A DNA stretch of 5,526 nt from Promethearchaeota archaeon CR_4 (GTDB lineage Archaea; Asgardarchaeota; Lokiarchaeia; Sigyniarchaeales; CR-4). The notes beneath the pieces were generated by a model. The model did not search any database. It was not told where the DNA came from and saw only the letters and a list, made by a program, of their open reading frames with translations. How positions within the stretch are numbered: the stretch's first letter is position 1; the number at the start of each line of letters is the position of its first letter. Below are positions 1 through 5,354 of the stretch, piece by piece. The translations under genes were made by a program, and so were the position numbers. The stretch spans positions 6,697 through 12,222 of the forward strand of contig MBAA01000007.1 of NCBI GenBank assembly GCA_001940655.1, given 5' to 3'.

Positions 1-300
1 CTTGCCGCACAAGTGTATTGCCCAACCACGGGCCGAGGATTGGTAATCGAGACAGACCAACCCACCATCGTCCTCTATACGAGCAATTTTCTCGAAGGAA
101 ATACTGCCTGGGGAAAACCGTGTGTAAACCACCAAGCTTTGTGCCTCGAGACCCAGAAACCTGCGGACGCCATCCACCACCCTGCCTTCCCGTCTATCGT
201 GCTCCGACCGGGTGAAACCTACCGTCACGTGACGCGACACCTCTTCAAATCAGGGGAACCCTCCACGTGGGACGAAGACACCAATTGTTCGTGGGAGTAA
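1..300 (+). CDS. galM: Aldose 1-epimerase (galactose mutarotase), C-terminal part; 5' end outside window
   Basis: This is the last 99 codons of an aldose 1-epimerase, which interconverts the alpha and beta anomers of hexoses such as galactose and glucose in the cytoplasm. The frame is already open at base 1, so the true start lies upstream; the internal GTG at 13 is not a start. Family features seen in order are VYCPTTGR, the ETDQP...LYTSNFLEG stretch (typical ePglq-Y-tgnfl), and ALCLETQKPADAIHHP. In the family the Glu of the LETQ motif (bases 148-150) is the catalytic base, and it is present. The FPSIVLRPGETYRH segment matches the usual fp-ilrPGe-Y ending. A tail of about 17 residues (from KSGEPS, acidic and Trp-containing) extends past the normal family end. 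Tsr3 follows after 22 bases on the same strand, so co-transcription is plausible although the functions are unrelated. Family assignment is confident; sugar specificity cannot be read. Confidence 0.9.
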   Translation, partial: LAAQVYCPTTGRGLVIETDQPTIVLYTSNFLEGNTAWGKPCVNHQALCLETQKPADAIHHPAFPSIVLRPGETYRHVTRHLFKSGEPSTWDEDTNCSWE

Positions 301-322
301 AAATCCATGTGAGTGTCATATC

Positions 323-784
323 ATGCCAGTTCACCTCTATTGCGTGCATTCCAACCAGGATGACCCAAAAAAATGCACCGCAAAAAAGCTGCAGAAATTC
401 CACTTGCTCGAGTTTCGCCCTAAACTCTCGGCGGTGCCAAGAAACGCTATTATTCTCGACCCAACCGCCCCGCGCATGTTAAGTAAGGATGACGGAAACC
501 AAGTACTTCAATACGGTCTCGTGGTGCTCGACTTTTCGTGGGAAAACCTCGCGAAAATGCTTCCACGTTCAATGCGCAATGGACGCGTGCTTCCGAATGA
601 TCCTCCACTTCTCGCAGGAAACCCCATTAATTATTCCAAACCTTCAAAGCTGAGCTCGGTGGAAGCGCTCGCCGCGGCACTTATCATTCTTGGCGAGTCC
701 GGTCAAGCGAAACAAATTCTCAGTAAATTCACGTGGGGGCACACGTTCCTAGAGCTAAATTATTCCGATATCACGTTAGAATGA
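323..784 (+). CDS. tsr3: Tsr3-type small-subunit rRNA aminocarboxypropyltransferase, possibly C-terminally truncated
   Basis: Tsr3 (DUF367/RLI-like N-terminal families) transfers the aminocarboxypropyl group of S-adenosylmethionine to a modified uridine in small-subunit rRNA during ribosome maturation; it is found in archaea and eukaryotes. Recognisable blocks are the N-terminal strand with DPKKCTAKKL (residues 14-23), ILDPTAPRMLS (44-54), VVLDFSW (67-73), PPLLAGNPINYSKPSKLSSV (94-113), EALAAALIILGE (114-125) and FTWGHTFLELN (136-146). The usual LDCSW motif reads LDFSW here. At 153 residues it is short: the family normally runs some 15-30 residues past the FLELN motif, but this frame ends only seven residues later at tandem stops TGA TAA (782-787). 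The +1 frame stays open to a TGA at 882, so a frameshift (real or an assembly error) may have clipped the tail. ATG 323 fits the family N-terminus; the ribosome-binding site is weak. It lies 22 bases after the epimerase. Confidence 0.9.
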   Translation: MPVHLYCVHSNQDDPKKCTAKKLQKFHLLEFRPKLSAVPRNAIILDPTAPRMLSKDDGNQVLQYGLVVLDFSWENLAKMLPRSMRNGRVLPNDPPLLAGNPINYSKPSKLSSVEALAAALIILGESGQAKQILSKFTWGHTFLELNYSDITLE

Positions 785-853
785 TAACGAAATCGCCTTC
801 CCTATTGACACTCACGATGATATTCACCAATTCTTTGATGGCACGTTTACAAC

Positions 854-860
854 TATATTA
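854..860 (+). promoter_or_regulatory. Possible TATA box for the tRNA-binding-domain gene
   Basis: TATATTA stands 31-37 bases upstream of the ATG at 891. In archaea a TATA box sits about 25 bases before the transcript start, which would put that start only a few bases before the ATG and give a nearly leaderless mRNA. No convincing Shine-Dalgarno sequence precedes the ATG, which agrees. It is a short A/T motif, so chance is not excluded. Confidence 0.35.
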
Positions 861-890
861 ACACCCATTCATAGTTCTCAGTGATAAGTC

Positions 891-1229
891 ATGTCCGTCT
901 CTTACGATGAATTTTCTAAGCTTGACATACGTGTGGGTATTATCAAGTCCGCAGAAATAATCCCGAAATCCCGTAACCTCATGAAACTGCAAGTAGACGT
1001 GGGAGAAACGGCACCTCGCCAGATCGTGGCAGGTTTGCAAGGTCATTACGCCCCCGAGACCCTCGTGGGGAAAAAAATCGTCGTGTTAGTCAATCTCGCG
1101 CCCCGCAAGCTTATGGGTATCGAGAGTCAAGGTATGCTCATAGCGGCAGACGTAAATAATACCCCGTTTCTGCTCGAAGTGGACGAAACGAAAGTGCAGG
1201 ACGTCCCCGCTGGGGCGAGGATCCACTGA
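891..1229 (+). CDS. metG: Free-standing tRNA-binding OB-fold protein (methionyl-tRNA synthetase beta subunit/Arc1p/CsaA-like)
   Basis: This 112-residue protein is a complete single tRNA-binding domain (EMAP II/Arc1p/MetRS C-terminal family, OB fold). Diagnostic segments are LDIRVGIIKSAEIIPKS (residues 11-27), the KLQVDVGE strand (32-39), RQIVAGLQGHYAPETLVGKK (43-62) and the signature NLAPRKLMGIESQGMLIAA (68-86). In many archaea and bacteria this domain is fused to the C-terminus of methionyl-tRNA synthetase; in some archaea it is a separate gene called the MetRS beta subunit and delivers tRNA to the enzyme. The bacterial chaperone-like CsaA has the same fold and size and is the main alternative, so the symbol is provisional. 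ATG 891 gives the standard MSVSYDEFSKLDIRVG start. There is a 106-base gap from the tsr3 stop containing a TATA-like box, so it may have its own promoter. It ends in TGA at 1227-1229. Confidence 0.87.
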   Translation: MSVSYDEFSKLDIRVGIIKSAEIIPKSRNLMKLQVDVGETAPRQIVAGLQGHYAPETLVGKKIVVLVNLAPRKLMGIESQGMLIAADVNNTPFLLEVDETKVQDVPAGARIH

Positions 1230-1493
1230 GTGCCCCAGATTCAGATTTTCTGGATAAAATTCCCCCAGAATTCACTGCCATCTAGAAAAATTAATGTAAG
1301 CGGGTCATTCGCGGAGAAATTGACTTTTCCATTTGGCTTCGCCACGGGGTTCCACCTGAAGTAACAATAGACCCCAACAGCAGGTTATCGTCATCAGGCG
1401 CCCCTCGAGCATTTTGAAATCGGCAAGAAAGTGTATTTTAAACGGACCTTCACGAATGAAGAGCGCGTTTCTCACGCCGCCGAATCAAAATAA
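1229..1493 (+). pseudogene. Decayed reading frame with a MaoC/hotdog-like tail
   Basis: No intact gene follows the OB-fold gene, but protein-like sequence continues in pieces. Frame 2 reads SAPDSDFLDKIPPEFTAI from 1229, meets stops at 1283 and 1292, then is open from 1295 to 1414 with KRVIRGEIDFSIWLRHGVPPE. From 1371 to 1490 frame 0 is open and reads HFEIGKKVYFKRTFTNEE followed by RVSHAAESK, ending in TAA at 1491. The frame-0 piece resembles the start of MaoC-like hydratases (family pattern: F-x-vG-d-x-v-x-f-x-R-tfT-e-e-x-v-x-x-F/A-x-x-S). The usual S-G-D-x-N-P-x-H active-site continuation is missing because the frame stops at the Ser-Lys. Base composition also changes abruptly after 1490 into an A-rich tract. 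I read this as a gene broken by at least two stops, one frameshift and a 3' deletion. The MaoC likeness rests on about 25 residues. Confidence 0.4.
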
Positions 1494-1507
1494 AACCAAA
1501 ATAAAAA

Positions 1508-1535
1508 CTAGAATGAGACCCTGAATTCATTCTAG
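1508..1535. repeat. Perfect 9-bp inverted repeat (hairpin or palindromic site)
   Basis: CTAGAATGA (1508-1516) is followed after a 10-base spacer by its exact reverse complement TCATTCTAG (1527-1535). A G-T pair can extend the stem by one step. It stands right after an A-rich tract (about 1487-1507) at the end of the decayed frame and about 160 bases before the next start. It has no oligo-T tail, so it is not a standard archaeal terminator. It could be a dimeric regulator's operator, an mRNA-end structure, or the trace of an excised element. Confidence 0.6.
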
Positions 1536-1695
1536 GGAACCATTTCGATACCATAGTCACTGAATACCTGACGATACATCCACATTTAGGAATCCTTCCG
1601 TAAAGAAATCTTCAATCCCCTGCAAAACTATGGATTATGAAGGTCTTCAACATTATTCGTAATAATAGTGGACTTGGGGTGGAAGGGATTTTTTT
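1536..1695 (+). other. Gene-free leader region ending in a T7 run directly before a GTG start
   Basis: No coding frame on either strand convinced me here. The notable item is at the 3' end: a purine stretch GGTGGAAGGGA (1678-1688), which could act as a ribosome-binding site, followed by seven T (1689-1695) that abut the GTG start of the next gene. Oligo-T of this length is the usual archaeal termination signal, so its position between ribosome-binding site and start is unusual. No clear TATA box was found. Confidence 0.35.
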
Positions 1696-2535
1696 GTGAG
1701 CGTCAGTATACCAATAAATTGTCCTGCGTGTCAGCTGCCTGGGAAAATCGACATACCGCCAGAACTCTTTGCGAAAAAAGGGACCGGGTTGGTCACTGTC
1801 AATGTACCCAAAGACTTCATCTGCGAACACGCATTTCAGATCTTTATTGACCGCAACGGAAAAGTCCGTGGGTACCAAAATATTGATTTTCAACTTGAAA
1901 TGAAAAAAGAGATTAAAGAATCCATTAAGTCCGCTCTCCAAGAATTAAAAAAAGCCAACATCTCGATTCAAGGCATTATGAGCATCATTACTTCGAACAT
2001 TTTCCTGCGCATTGTAAAGTGTTCGCTCTTGGGAATTCCAATTACTATTATCTCTAATAATCAATTACTGACCGAGAATTTGAAATCCACGTTCTTGGAG
2101 AAATTTCCTGAATTTTCGAAAACCCATTTCATTAACGAATTGGATTACAGCGCAGATTATTCGTGGACAGGGCTCGTGGTAGACTTAAATTTTAAAATGG
2201 TGAATCAGGACCCAAGTCTCAGTCGGTTTACTATTGGGCAAATTCTCTCGAGCGACATCTGGCGCTCCAGCGATCCAACGACTCAACACGTATTATTCCA
2301 AAACTTTGTCGACCGTTTACTTTTAGATTATAATATGTTCGAACAGATTGTAAAAAATGAGAAAGAGAAATTAAAACTCCCGGCCCTTGGAAAAGTTCTC
2401 GAGAAAGATTTCAATCTCAAGCTAGAGAAAGACCGGTTGCGGTTTCTCTATGAGATGTTACAATTTCGCAACCCAAAGTTATCTCCTAAAGTGGACACGT
2501 TTGATAATCGTGTGAAGTCCATGAACCTGTTCTAA
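1696..2535 (+). CDS. Uncharacterised protein with N-terminal Cys/His zinc-binding-like cluster
   Basis: I do not recognise a characterised family. The 279-residue protein is soluble, with no signal peptide or membrane segment. Residues 1-65 form a compact module with C9-P-A-C12 and, 30 residues later, C43-E-H45; a C-x2-C...C-x-H set could bind one zinc ion. Between them lies a beta-rich stretch, and after them the strongly motif-like FQIFIDRNGKVRGYQNIDF (47-65). Residues 66-88 (MKKEIKESIKSALQELKKAN) look like a charged amphipathic helix. Residues 97-165 alternate hydrophobic strands (IFLRIVKCSLLGIPITIIS, GLVVDLNF) with helices, like a small alpha/beta domain of the roadblock/longin type, but I cannot prove that. 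Residues 200-279 are helical and lysine-rich. GTG 1696 is the only usable start between the upstream stop (1666) and the cysteine pair. A seven-helix protein follows after 37 bases, so the two are probably one transcript. I recall similar modules in Asgard genomes, but that is memory, not a search. Confidence 0.75.
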   Translation: MSVSIPINCPACQLPGKIDIPPELFAKKGTGLVTVNVPKDFICEHAFQIFIDRNGKVRGYQNIDFQLEMKKEIKESIKSALQELKKANISIQGIMSIITSNIFLRIVKCSLLGIPITIISNNQLLTENLKSTFLEKFPEFSKTHFINELDYSADYSWTGLVVDLNFKMVNQDPSLSRFTIGQILSSDIWRSSDPTTQHVLFQNFVDRLLLDYNMFEQIVKNEKEKLKLPALGKVLEKDFNLKLEKDRLRFLYEMLQFRNPKLSPKVDTFDNRVKSMNLF

Positions 2536-2557
2536 GACTGAAAAGCTTTACACCATC

Positions 2558-2563
2558 GGAGGT
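2558..2563 (+). promoter_or_regulatory. Strong Shine-Dalgarno sequence GGAGGT for the 7-TM gene
   Basis: GGAGGT lies 9 bases before the ATG at 2573 and matches the anti-Shine-Dalgarno end of archaeal 16S rRNA. It is the strongest ribosome-binding site in the window. It fixes the start at 2573 and, with only 37 bases between the two genes, supports translation of this gene from an internal site of a shared mRNA. Confidence 0.75.
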
Positions 2564-2572
2564 ATTTTAAAA

Positions 2573-3280
2573 ATGTTCCAATCGTTCTCGTTCCAATATC
2601 AGCTATACGTAATATTTGGCATCTTCTTAACAGGAATGTACGTGATGTTTGTTTGCGTGGCGTTACGAAAGTATTTCCAAAAGTCGCAACGAACTACCAT
2701 CTATTTTGCACTGTCAAACGTAGCGTGGTGCGTTACGGCCGTCATAAATACTGCCTATGCCTGGGATTATTTACTCACCTCGACCCGTGGAGTGATCTAT
2801 TACATTTCCCTCCCTAACGAATTCATCATGACAACCATCTCCGCTCTGTTCATCTTCTTTTTTACCACGGCGATGTTCAAGTACAAGAGACGAAACGAAT
2901 TAATAGTCATCATCGCCGGTATAATCCTGCTCGTTCTCATCTTTCTCCCATTCAATAATTGGTTTGAACCACGAGGTTCCGGGTTTAGCTTCCAGTTTAT
3001 CTCAATGTTATTCGTGATCGTCTATGCGGTTACTCTTTATATGATAATGGCTGTACTATTTATCCGACTCACCCAGGCGAAAGAAACACCGGCATACATG
3101 AAGGGGATTTACCTCGGAGCGATTCTATTCACCATTTTTCTGGTTTTAACCACTTTCGCAGGTATCCTCGCGAATACGGAGACCGGGGGGTATCTGATGG
3201 TAGTCGGGTGGATTCCCATGATCTTGGGATCGATATGTCTCTTCTACGGGTTTATTAAACCAACTTTAAACGTAAAATGA
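2573..3280 (+). CDS. Seven-transmembrane-helix membrane protein, function unknown
   Basis: The 235-residue protein is almost entirely membrane helices. By eye they span about residues 9-31, 42-64, 76-101, 109-126, 139-164, 177-199 and 206-228. Positive charges cluster in the loops after helices 1 (RKYFQKSQR), 3 (FKYKRRNE), 5 (RLTQAKETPAYMK) and at the C-terminus (KPTLNVK). The loops after helices 2, 4 and 6 are short and poorly charged. The positive-inside rule therefore gives N-terminus outside and C-terminus inside, the topology shared by rhodopsins, GPCRs and the 7-TM sensor parts of some histidine kinases (HisKA_7TM-like). There is no retinal-binding Lys pattern in helix 7, no catalytic motif, and no kinase or cyclase domain attached. 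Polar/aromatic positions occur in helix 2 (N49, W52, N59) and helix 7 (W213). It probably works with the protein encoded just upstream. A transporter fragment or lipid-modifying enzyme cannot be excluded. Confidence 0.75.
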   Translation: MFQSFSFQYQLYVIFGIFLTGMYVMFVCVALRKYFQKSQRTTIYFALSNVAWCVTAVINTAYAWDYLLTSTRGVIYYISLPNEFIMTTISALFIFFFTTAMFKYKRRNELIVIIAGIILLVLIFLPFNNWFEPRGSGFSFQFISMLFVIVYAVTLYMIMAVLFIRLTQAKETPAYMKGIYLGAILFTIFLVLTTFAGILANTETGGYLMVVGWIPMILGSICLFYGFIKPTLNVK

Positions 3281-3352
3281 ATGGATAACTCCCCAAGAAA
3301 CAATGCATAAAGTAAGTAGATTTAAGCTCTTAGTTAGTTTCGACATTCTCAC

Positions 3353-3396
3353 TTTTTTCCCGTAAAATTGCCTACTTTCCCACTTTATTTATTTTT
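3353..3396 (+). terminator. T-rich terminator region for the + strand unit
   Basis: Two T runs, T6 at 3353-3358 and T5 at 3392-3396, with the T-rich stretch between them, lie 70-115 bases after the 7-TM gene stop. Archaeal RNA polymerase stops at oligo-T without needing a hairpin. The genes on either side converge, so a + strand terminator is expected here. Confidence 0.45.
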
Positions 3397-3528
3397 CCAC
3401 TTCTTTCTAAGCTTAAAAAAAAATTAGTGACAAACTCATCCAAGTTGTCCCTCCCGGCAAGCGTAGAGGCACTGACAAATATGGGGTCAACGATGAATTT
3501 GTCATCTAGTGAAAAAAAGTTAAATATT
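3372..3528 (-). pseudogene. C-terminal fragment resembling a Ras-like small GTPase
   Basis: Immediately after the hydrolase stop, in a different minus-strand frame, the sequence reads LDDKFIVDPIFVSAS followed by TLAGRDNLDEFVTNFFLSLE and a short basic tail, ending at TAG. This matches the end of a small GTPase: a hydrophobic strand leading to an S-A-x guanine-recognition motif (G5), a short loop, then the last helix with the N-L/V-x-x-x-F spacing. The P-loop, switch regions, DxxG and NKxD are absent, because that sequence would lie where the hydrolase gene now is. The frame runs on to an ATG at 3575 inside the hydrolase's last codons (HILDVFKIFNFF), but that part encodes the natural hydrolase end in its own frame. 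It is best read as a leftover from a rearrangement. A real 67-residue protein is possible but less likely, since the oligo-T at 3512-3518 on this strand would cut its transcript. Confidence 0.4.
3512..3518 (-). terminator. T7 terminator of the minus-strand hydrolase gene
   Basis: Seven A on the + strand give T7 in the minus-strand transcript, 11 bases after the hydrolase stop codon (3529-3531). A second, longer run (T9 on the minus strand, 3415-3423) follows about 90 bases later and could act as a backup. Both fit hairpin-free archaeal termination. Confidence 0.5.
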
Positions 3529-4728
3529 TTAAATACATCCAAAATATGCGTCAGATAATGCTTTTTGACGTTCATCGACTAGCAAGTAAAACCCCGACTT
3601 ATTCATTGCATAGGCGAATCCTGTTTGAGTTTCGGGGTCGGCAAAACCAAAGGAACCACCTGCGCCAGGAGTTCCAAAAGCCTTTTCGCTGGTTCCAAAC
3701 TGGCATTCTGGAAATGGCTTGAGAAAACCTAGTGAGAACCTTGATTCTGATTGCAATACTTCGTCAAATCTGCCATCTTGCGGTTCTTTAGCTGGTTTTG
3801 TAATAGCGTCCATTGTTTCCGGTTTAATTCCTATCTCGCTTGCGCCCATTGAAAAAATACCATACAATTTCGCAATATCACGTACCTGACCAATCCCATT
3901 TGCTGCAGGTAGTTCAATCCGCCTCATGGCGCGCGTGTTATACATCGGAATTTTTCCTAATACTTTAGGATTTGAAAACGCACGTTTAGTCGTTGTCCCT
4001 TTTTTCATGAACGCTGAAATAAACGCTTTCGGCATCTTTTTGGAGTTAAAAATCATTCTTAGCGTGTACATGGGTGCATGCATATTTGCGATCCTCGAAT
4101 CGGGCACTTCGGTGGGAAGGCCGATGTAAAACTCGAGACCTAAGGGCTTGGCAATCTCGTCCTTGAAAAACTGTCCCATAGTTCTATGCTGGGGATCTGT
4201 TTTTCGTATTAACTCGCTTTCATACCACCCAAGCGTTAGTGCGTGGTACCCGTGCTTTTTTCCAGGTTCCCACAAGGGAGCTTGAGCAGCCAGAATTTTT
4301 GCTAACTTTTCCGTGTTCCCTAGAACTTCTAAATCCATGGGCTCGTCAATTGCACAGAGGCCTGCTTGATGCGAAAGTAATTGACGGACGGAAACGTTCT
4401 CTTTTCCGTTCTGAGCAAAATCCGGCCAATGTGTGGACACTTTTTCGTCATAATCAAAATATCCCTTGGAATGAGCTAAAGCCATGGCCATCGCGGACAT
4501 TCCCTTGGTCGTCGAAAACACGAGCACCAAGGTATCTTCCTTCCAGGGGTCTTTTGACTTAATATCTCGATATCCGCCCCAAAGGTCGACGACTTTTTTC
4601 CCTTTGTGGTAGATTGCGCACGCAGCGCCTACTTCTTGACCTTGTTTAAAATTTTCAACGAATGCAGTTTTTACCTTCTCAAATCCAGGTTCAACTGAAC
4701 CGTGAATCATAGAATCATCCATTTTCAT
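3529..4728 (-). CDS. Serine hydrolase, class C beta-lactamase/family VIII esterase-like (LACT/EstB type)
   Basis: This 399-residue protein is a complete member of the serine beta-lactamase-like fold. Such enzymes use the Ser of an S-x-x-K motif as nucleophile, with Lys and a Tyr as bases, and many are carboxylesterases or peptidases rather than antibiotic resistance enzymes. Seen here: KVVDLWGGYRD (residues 45-55), PWKEDTLVLVFSTTKG (61-76) with S72-T-T-K75, YDEKVSTHWPDFAQNGKENV (93-112), VRQLLSHQAGL (114-124), the Tyr motif GYHALTLGWYE (160-170) with Y161, and the glycine-rich FGTPGAGGSFGFADP (351-365). Relatives usually have His where T353 stands (FGHPG), so this box is changed. No signal peptide or membrane segment, so it is probably cytosolic. 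The blocks resemble animal LACT-type and bacterial EstB-type proteins, so transfer is possible. ATG 4728 fits: a GAGGG lies 6 bases upstream. It converges on the + strand genes and is monocistronic as far as seen. Confidence 0.9.
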   Translation of the reverse strand: MKMDDSMIHGSVEPGFEKVKTAFVENFKQGQEVGAACAIYHKGKKVVDLWGGYRDIKSKDPWKEDTLVLVFSTTKGMSAMAMALAHSKGYFDYDEKVSTHWPDFAQNGKENVSVRQLLSHQAGLCAIDEPMDLEVLGNTEKLAKILAAQAPLWEPGKKHGYHALTLGWYESELIRKTDPQHRTMGQFFKDEIAKPLGLEFYIGLPTEVPDSRIANMHAPMYTLRMIFNSKKMPKAFISAFMKKGTTTKRAFSNPKVLGKIPMYNTRAMRRIELPAANGIGQVRDIAKLYGIFSMGASEIGIKPETMDAITKPAKEPQDGRFDEVLQSESRFSLGFLKPFPECQFGTSEKAFGTPGAGGSFGFADPETQTGFAYAMNKSGFYLLVDERQKALSDAYFGCI

Positions 4729-4734
4729 TATTAG

Positions 4735-4739
4735 CCCTC
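4735..4739 (-). promoter_or_regulatory. Shine-Dalgarno-like GAGGG of the hydrolase gene
   Basis: Read on the minus strand, GAGGG lies 6 bases before the ATG at 4728. It selects this ATG over the in-frame ATG two codons later (4722), whose spacing would be too long. Confidence 0.5.
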
Positions 4740-4765
4740 TATGAAAGTGTTGTTGTTGAATTATT

Positions 4766-4787
4766 TTTAAATATAGAAATTTAAAAG
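4766..4787 (-). promoter_or_regulatory. Probable TATA-box region of the hydrolase gene
   Basis: On the minus strand, TTTTAAATT (4779-4787) and TATATTTAAA (4766-4775) lie 38-59 bases upstream of the ATG. A TATA box here would start the transcript about 13-30 bases before the start codon, leaving room for the Shine-Dalgarno sequence. This is the most A/T-rich stretch near the gene. Which of the two motifs is used cannot be decided by eye. Confidence 0.5.
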
Positions 4788-4840
4788 TATTGGTCAGAAA
4801 TTAGGTGTTTTTTGCACCAAGACTTTAAACGGGAAATAAT

Positions 4841-4869
4841 CTTACTTACTACACAGTAGTGTAAGTAGG
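4841..4869. repeat. Imperfect inverted repeat
   Basis: ACTTAC-TAC on the left arm can pair with GTA-GT-GTAAGT on the right arm, with a two-base bulge and a short loop around ACA. It lies upstream of the hydrolase promoter and could be an operator or a transcript structure. The right arm contains AAGTAGGCAAT (4863-4873), which recurs inverted at 3367-3377. Confidence 0.35.
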
Positions 4870-5296
4870 CAATCATTATGAGCTTCACCCGAAATTTCGC
4901 TGGCTACTCCCATCAAGTATGGGGGATGCCACAAGCTGGACGGATCAAGGCGTATTCTTTCTAAATGGTCTTGCCAAGTCACCTAGCTAACCGGGAAGGC
5001 TCGCAATTAACTGTCTCTATTTCCATTTTGTCCCCATTTCCATCTTCGGCCGCTAACCAATGGAAGATCAAGGATAGTAGCATTCCGGAAAGCAGTAAAT
5101 CTATTAGAAGGAGACGACCGCGAATTCCCGATCTGGAAAATCTGAGAGTTTGACATTTCTATCACAGAATCTAGAGGATAATAGGTCAGATATATTTCAT
5201 CACCTTGCCCAAGTCTCCGAATTCCTTAAATATCTGGTCGTCAATGCATCTCTCGCACAACAAATTGGTGGTGATAGTAAAAACAAAATTTACTAA
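4865..5296 (+). pseudogene. Broken protein-like reading frames, product not recognised
   Basis: This stretch has no intact gene but has three protein-like open pieces on the + strand. Frame 2, 4865-4990, reads ELHPKFRWLLPSSMGDATS then WTDQGVFFLNGLAKSPS. Frame 1, 5011-5145, ends with NGRSRIVAFRKAVNLLEG then DDREFPIWKI. Frame 2 again, 5108-5296, ends with NLEDNRSDIFHHLAQVSE then FLKYLVVNASLAQQIGG. The pieces follow one another in order, have balanced composition and no low-complexity sequence, and would join through one in-frame stop and two frameshifts. That is what a decayed gene looks like, but I recognise no family, and three short open frames can also occur by chance. A different + strand frame is open at 4965-5153; its Ser/Arg/Pro-rich product looks less protein-like. 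Confidence 0.3.
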
Positions 5297-5303
5297 CCAC
5301 AGA

Positions 5304-5337
5304 TCGTCCCCACAGACCACTTGGTCCCGTGGGACGA
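5304..5337. repeat. Strong nested hairpin
   Basis: TCGTCCC-C-AC (5304-5313) pairs with GTGGGACGA (5329-5337): nine base pairs with one bulged C. Inside, GACC/GGTC (5315-5318 and 5323-5326) add four pairs around a four-base loop. It is the most stable G/C-rich hairpin I see in the window and lies 17 bases before the tRNA-like element. No T run follows. It may belong to the same former RNA locus or be a separate structured RNA. Confidence 0.55.
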
Positions 5338-5354
5338 GACTGTTCTATAAACCC

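Noticed and set aside
858..1046. Minus-strand open frame of 62 codons over the tRNA-binding-domain gene
   Set aside because: It is antisense to a clearly conserved gene and its product (Cys/His/Arg-rich) has no recognisable motif.
1230..1364. GTG-initiated plus-strand frame starting right after the tRNA-binding gene
   Set aside because: The product (VPQIQIFWIKF...) lacks motifs, while the other two frames over the same bases carry more protein-like sequence.
1536..1640. Minus-strand stretch reading QGIEDFFTEGFLNVDVSSG
   Set aside because: Only about 20 residues between stops with no family likeness; too short to call a remnant.
1612..1941. Minus-strand open frame of 109 codons
   Set aside because: Its N-terminal two thirds are antisense to the conserved Cys/His module of the plus-strand gene, and the composition looks like a shadow.
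3926..4562. Two plus-strand open frames (3926-4129 and 4239-4562)
   Set aside because: Both are antisense to the serine hydrolase, whose frame holds all the conserved motifs.
4965..5153. Plus-strand open frame of 62 codons
   Set aside because: Ser/Pro/Arg-rich with no motif and no ribosome-binding site; other frames over the same bases look more protein-like.
5346..5351. TATAAA just before the tRNA-like element
   Set aside because: It lies only four bases before the element's 5' end, far too close to serve as an archaeal TATA box for it.
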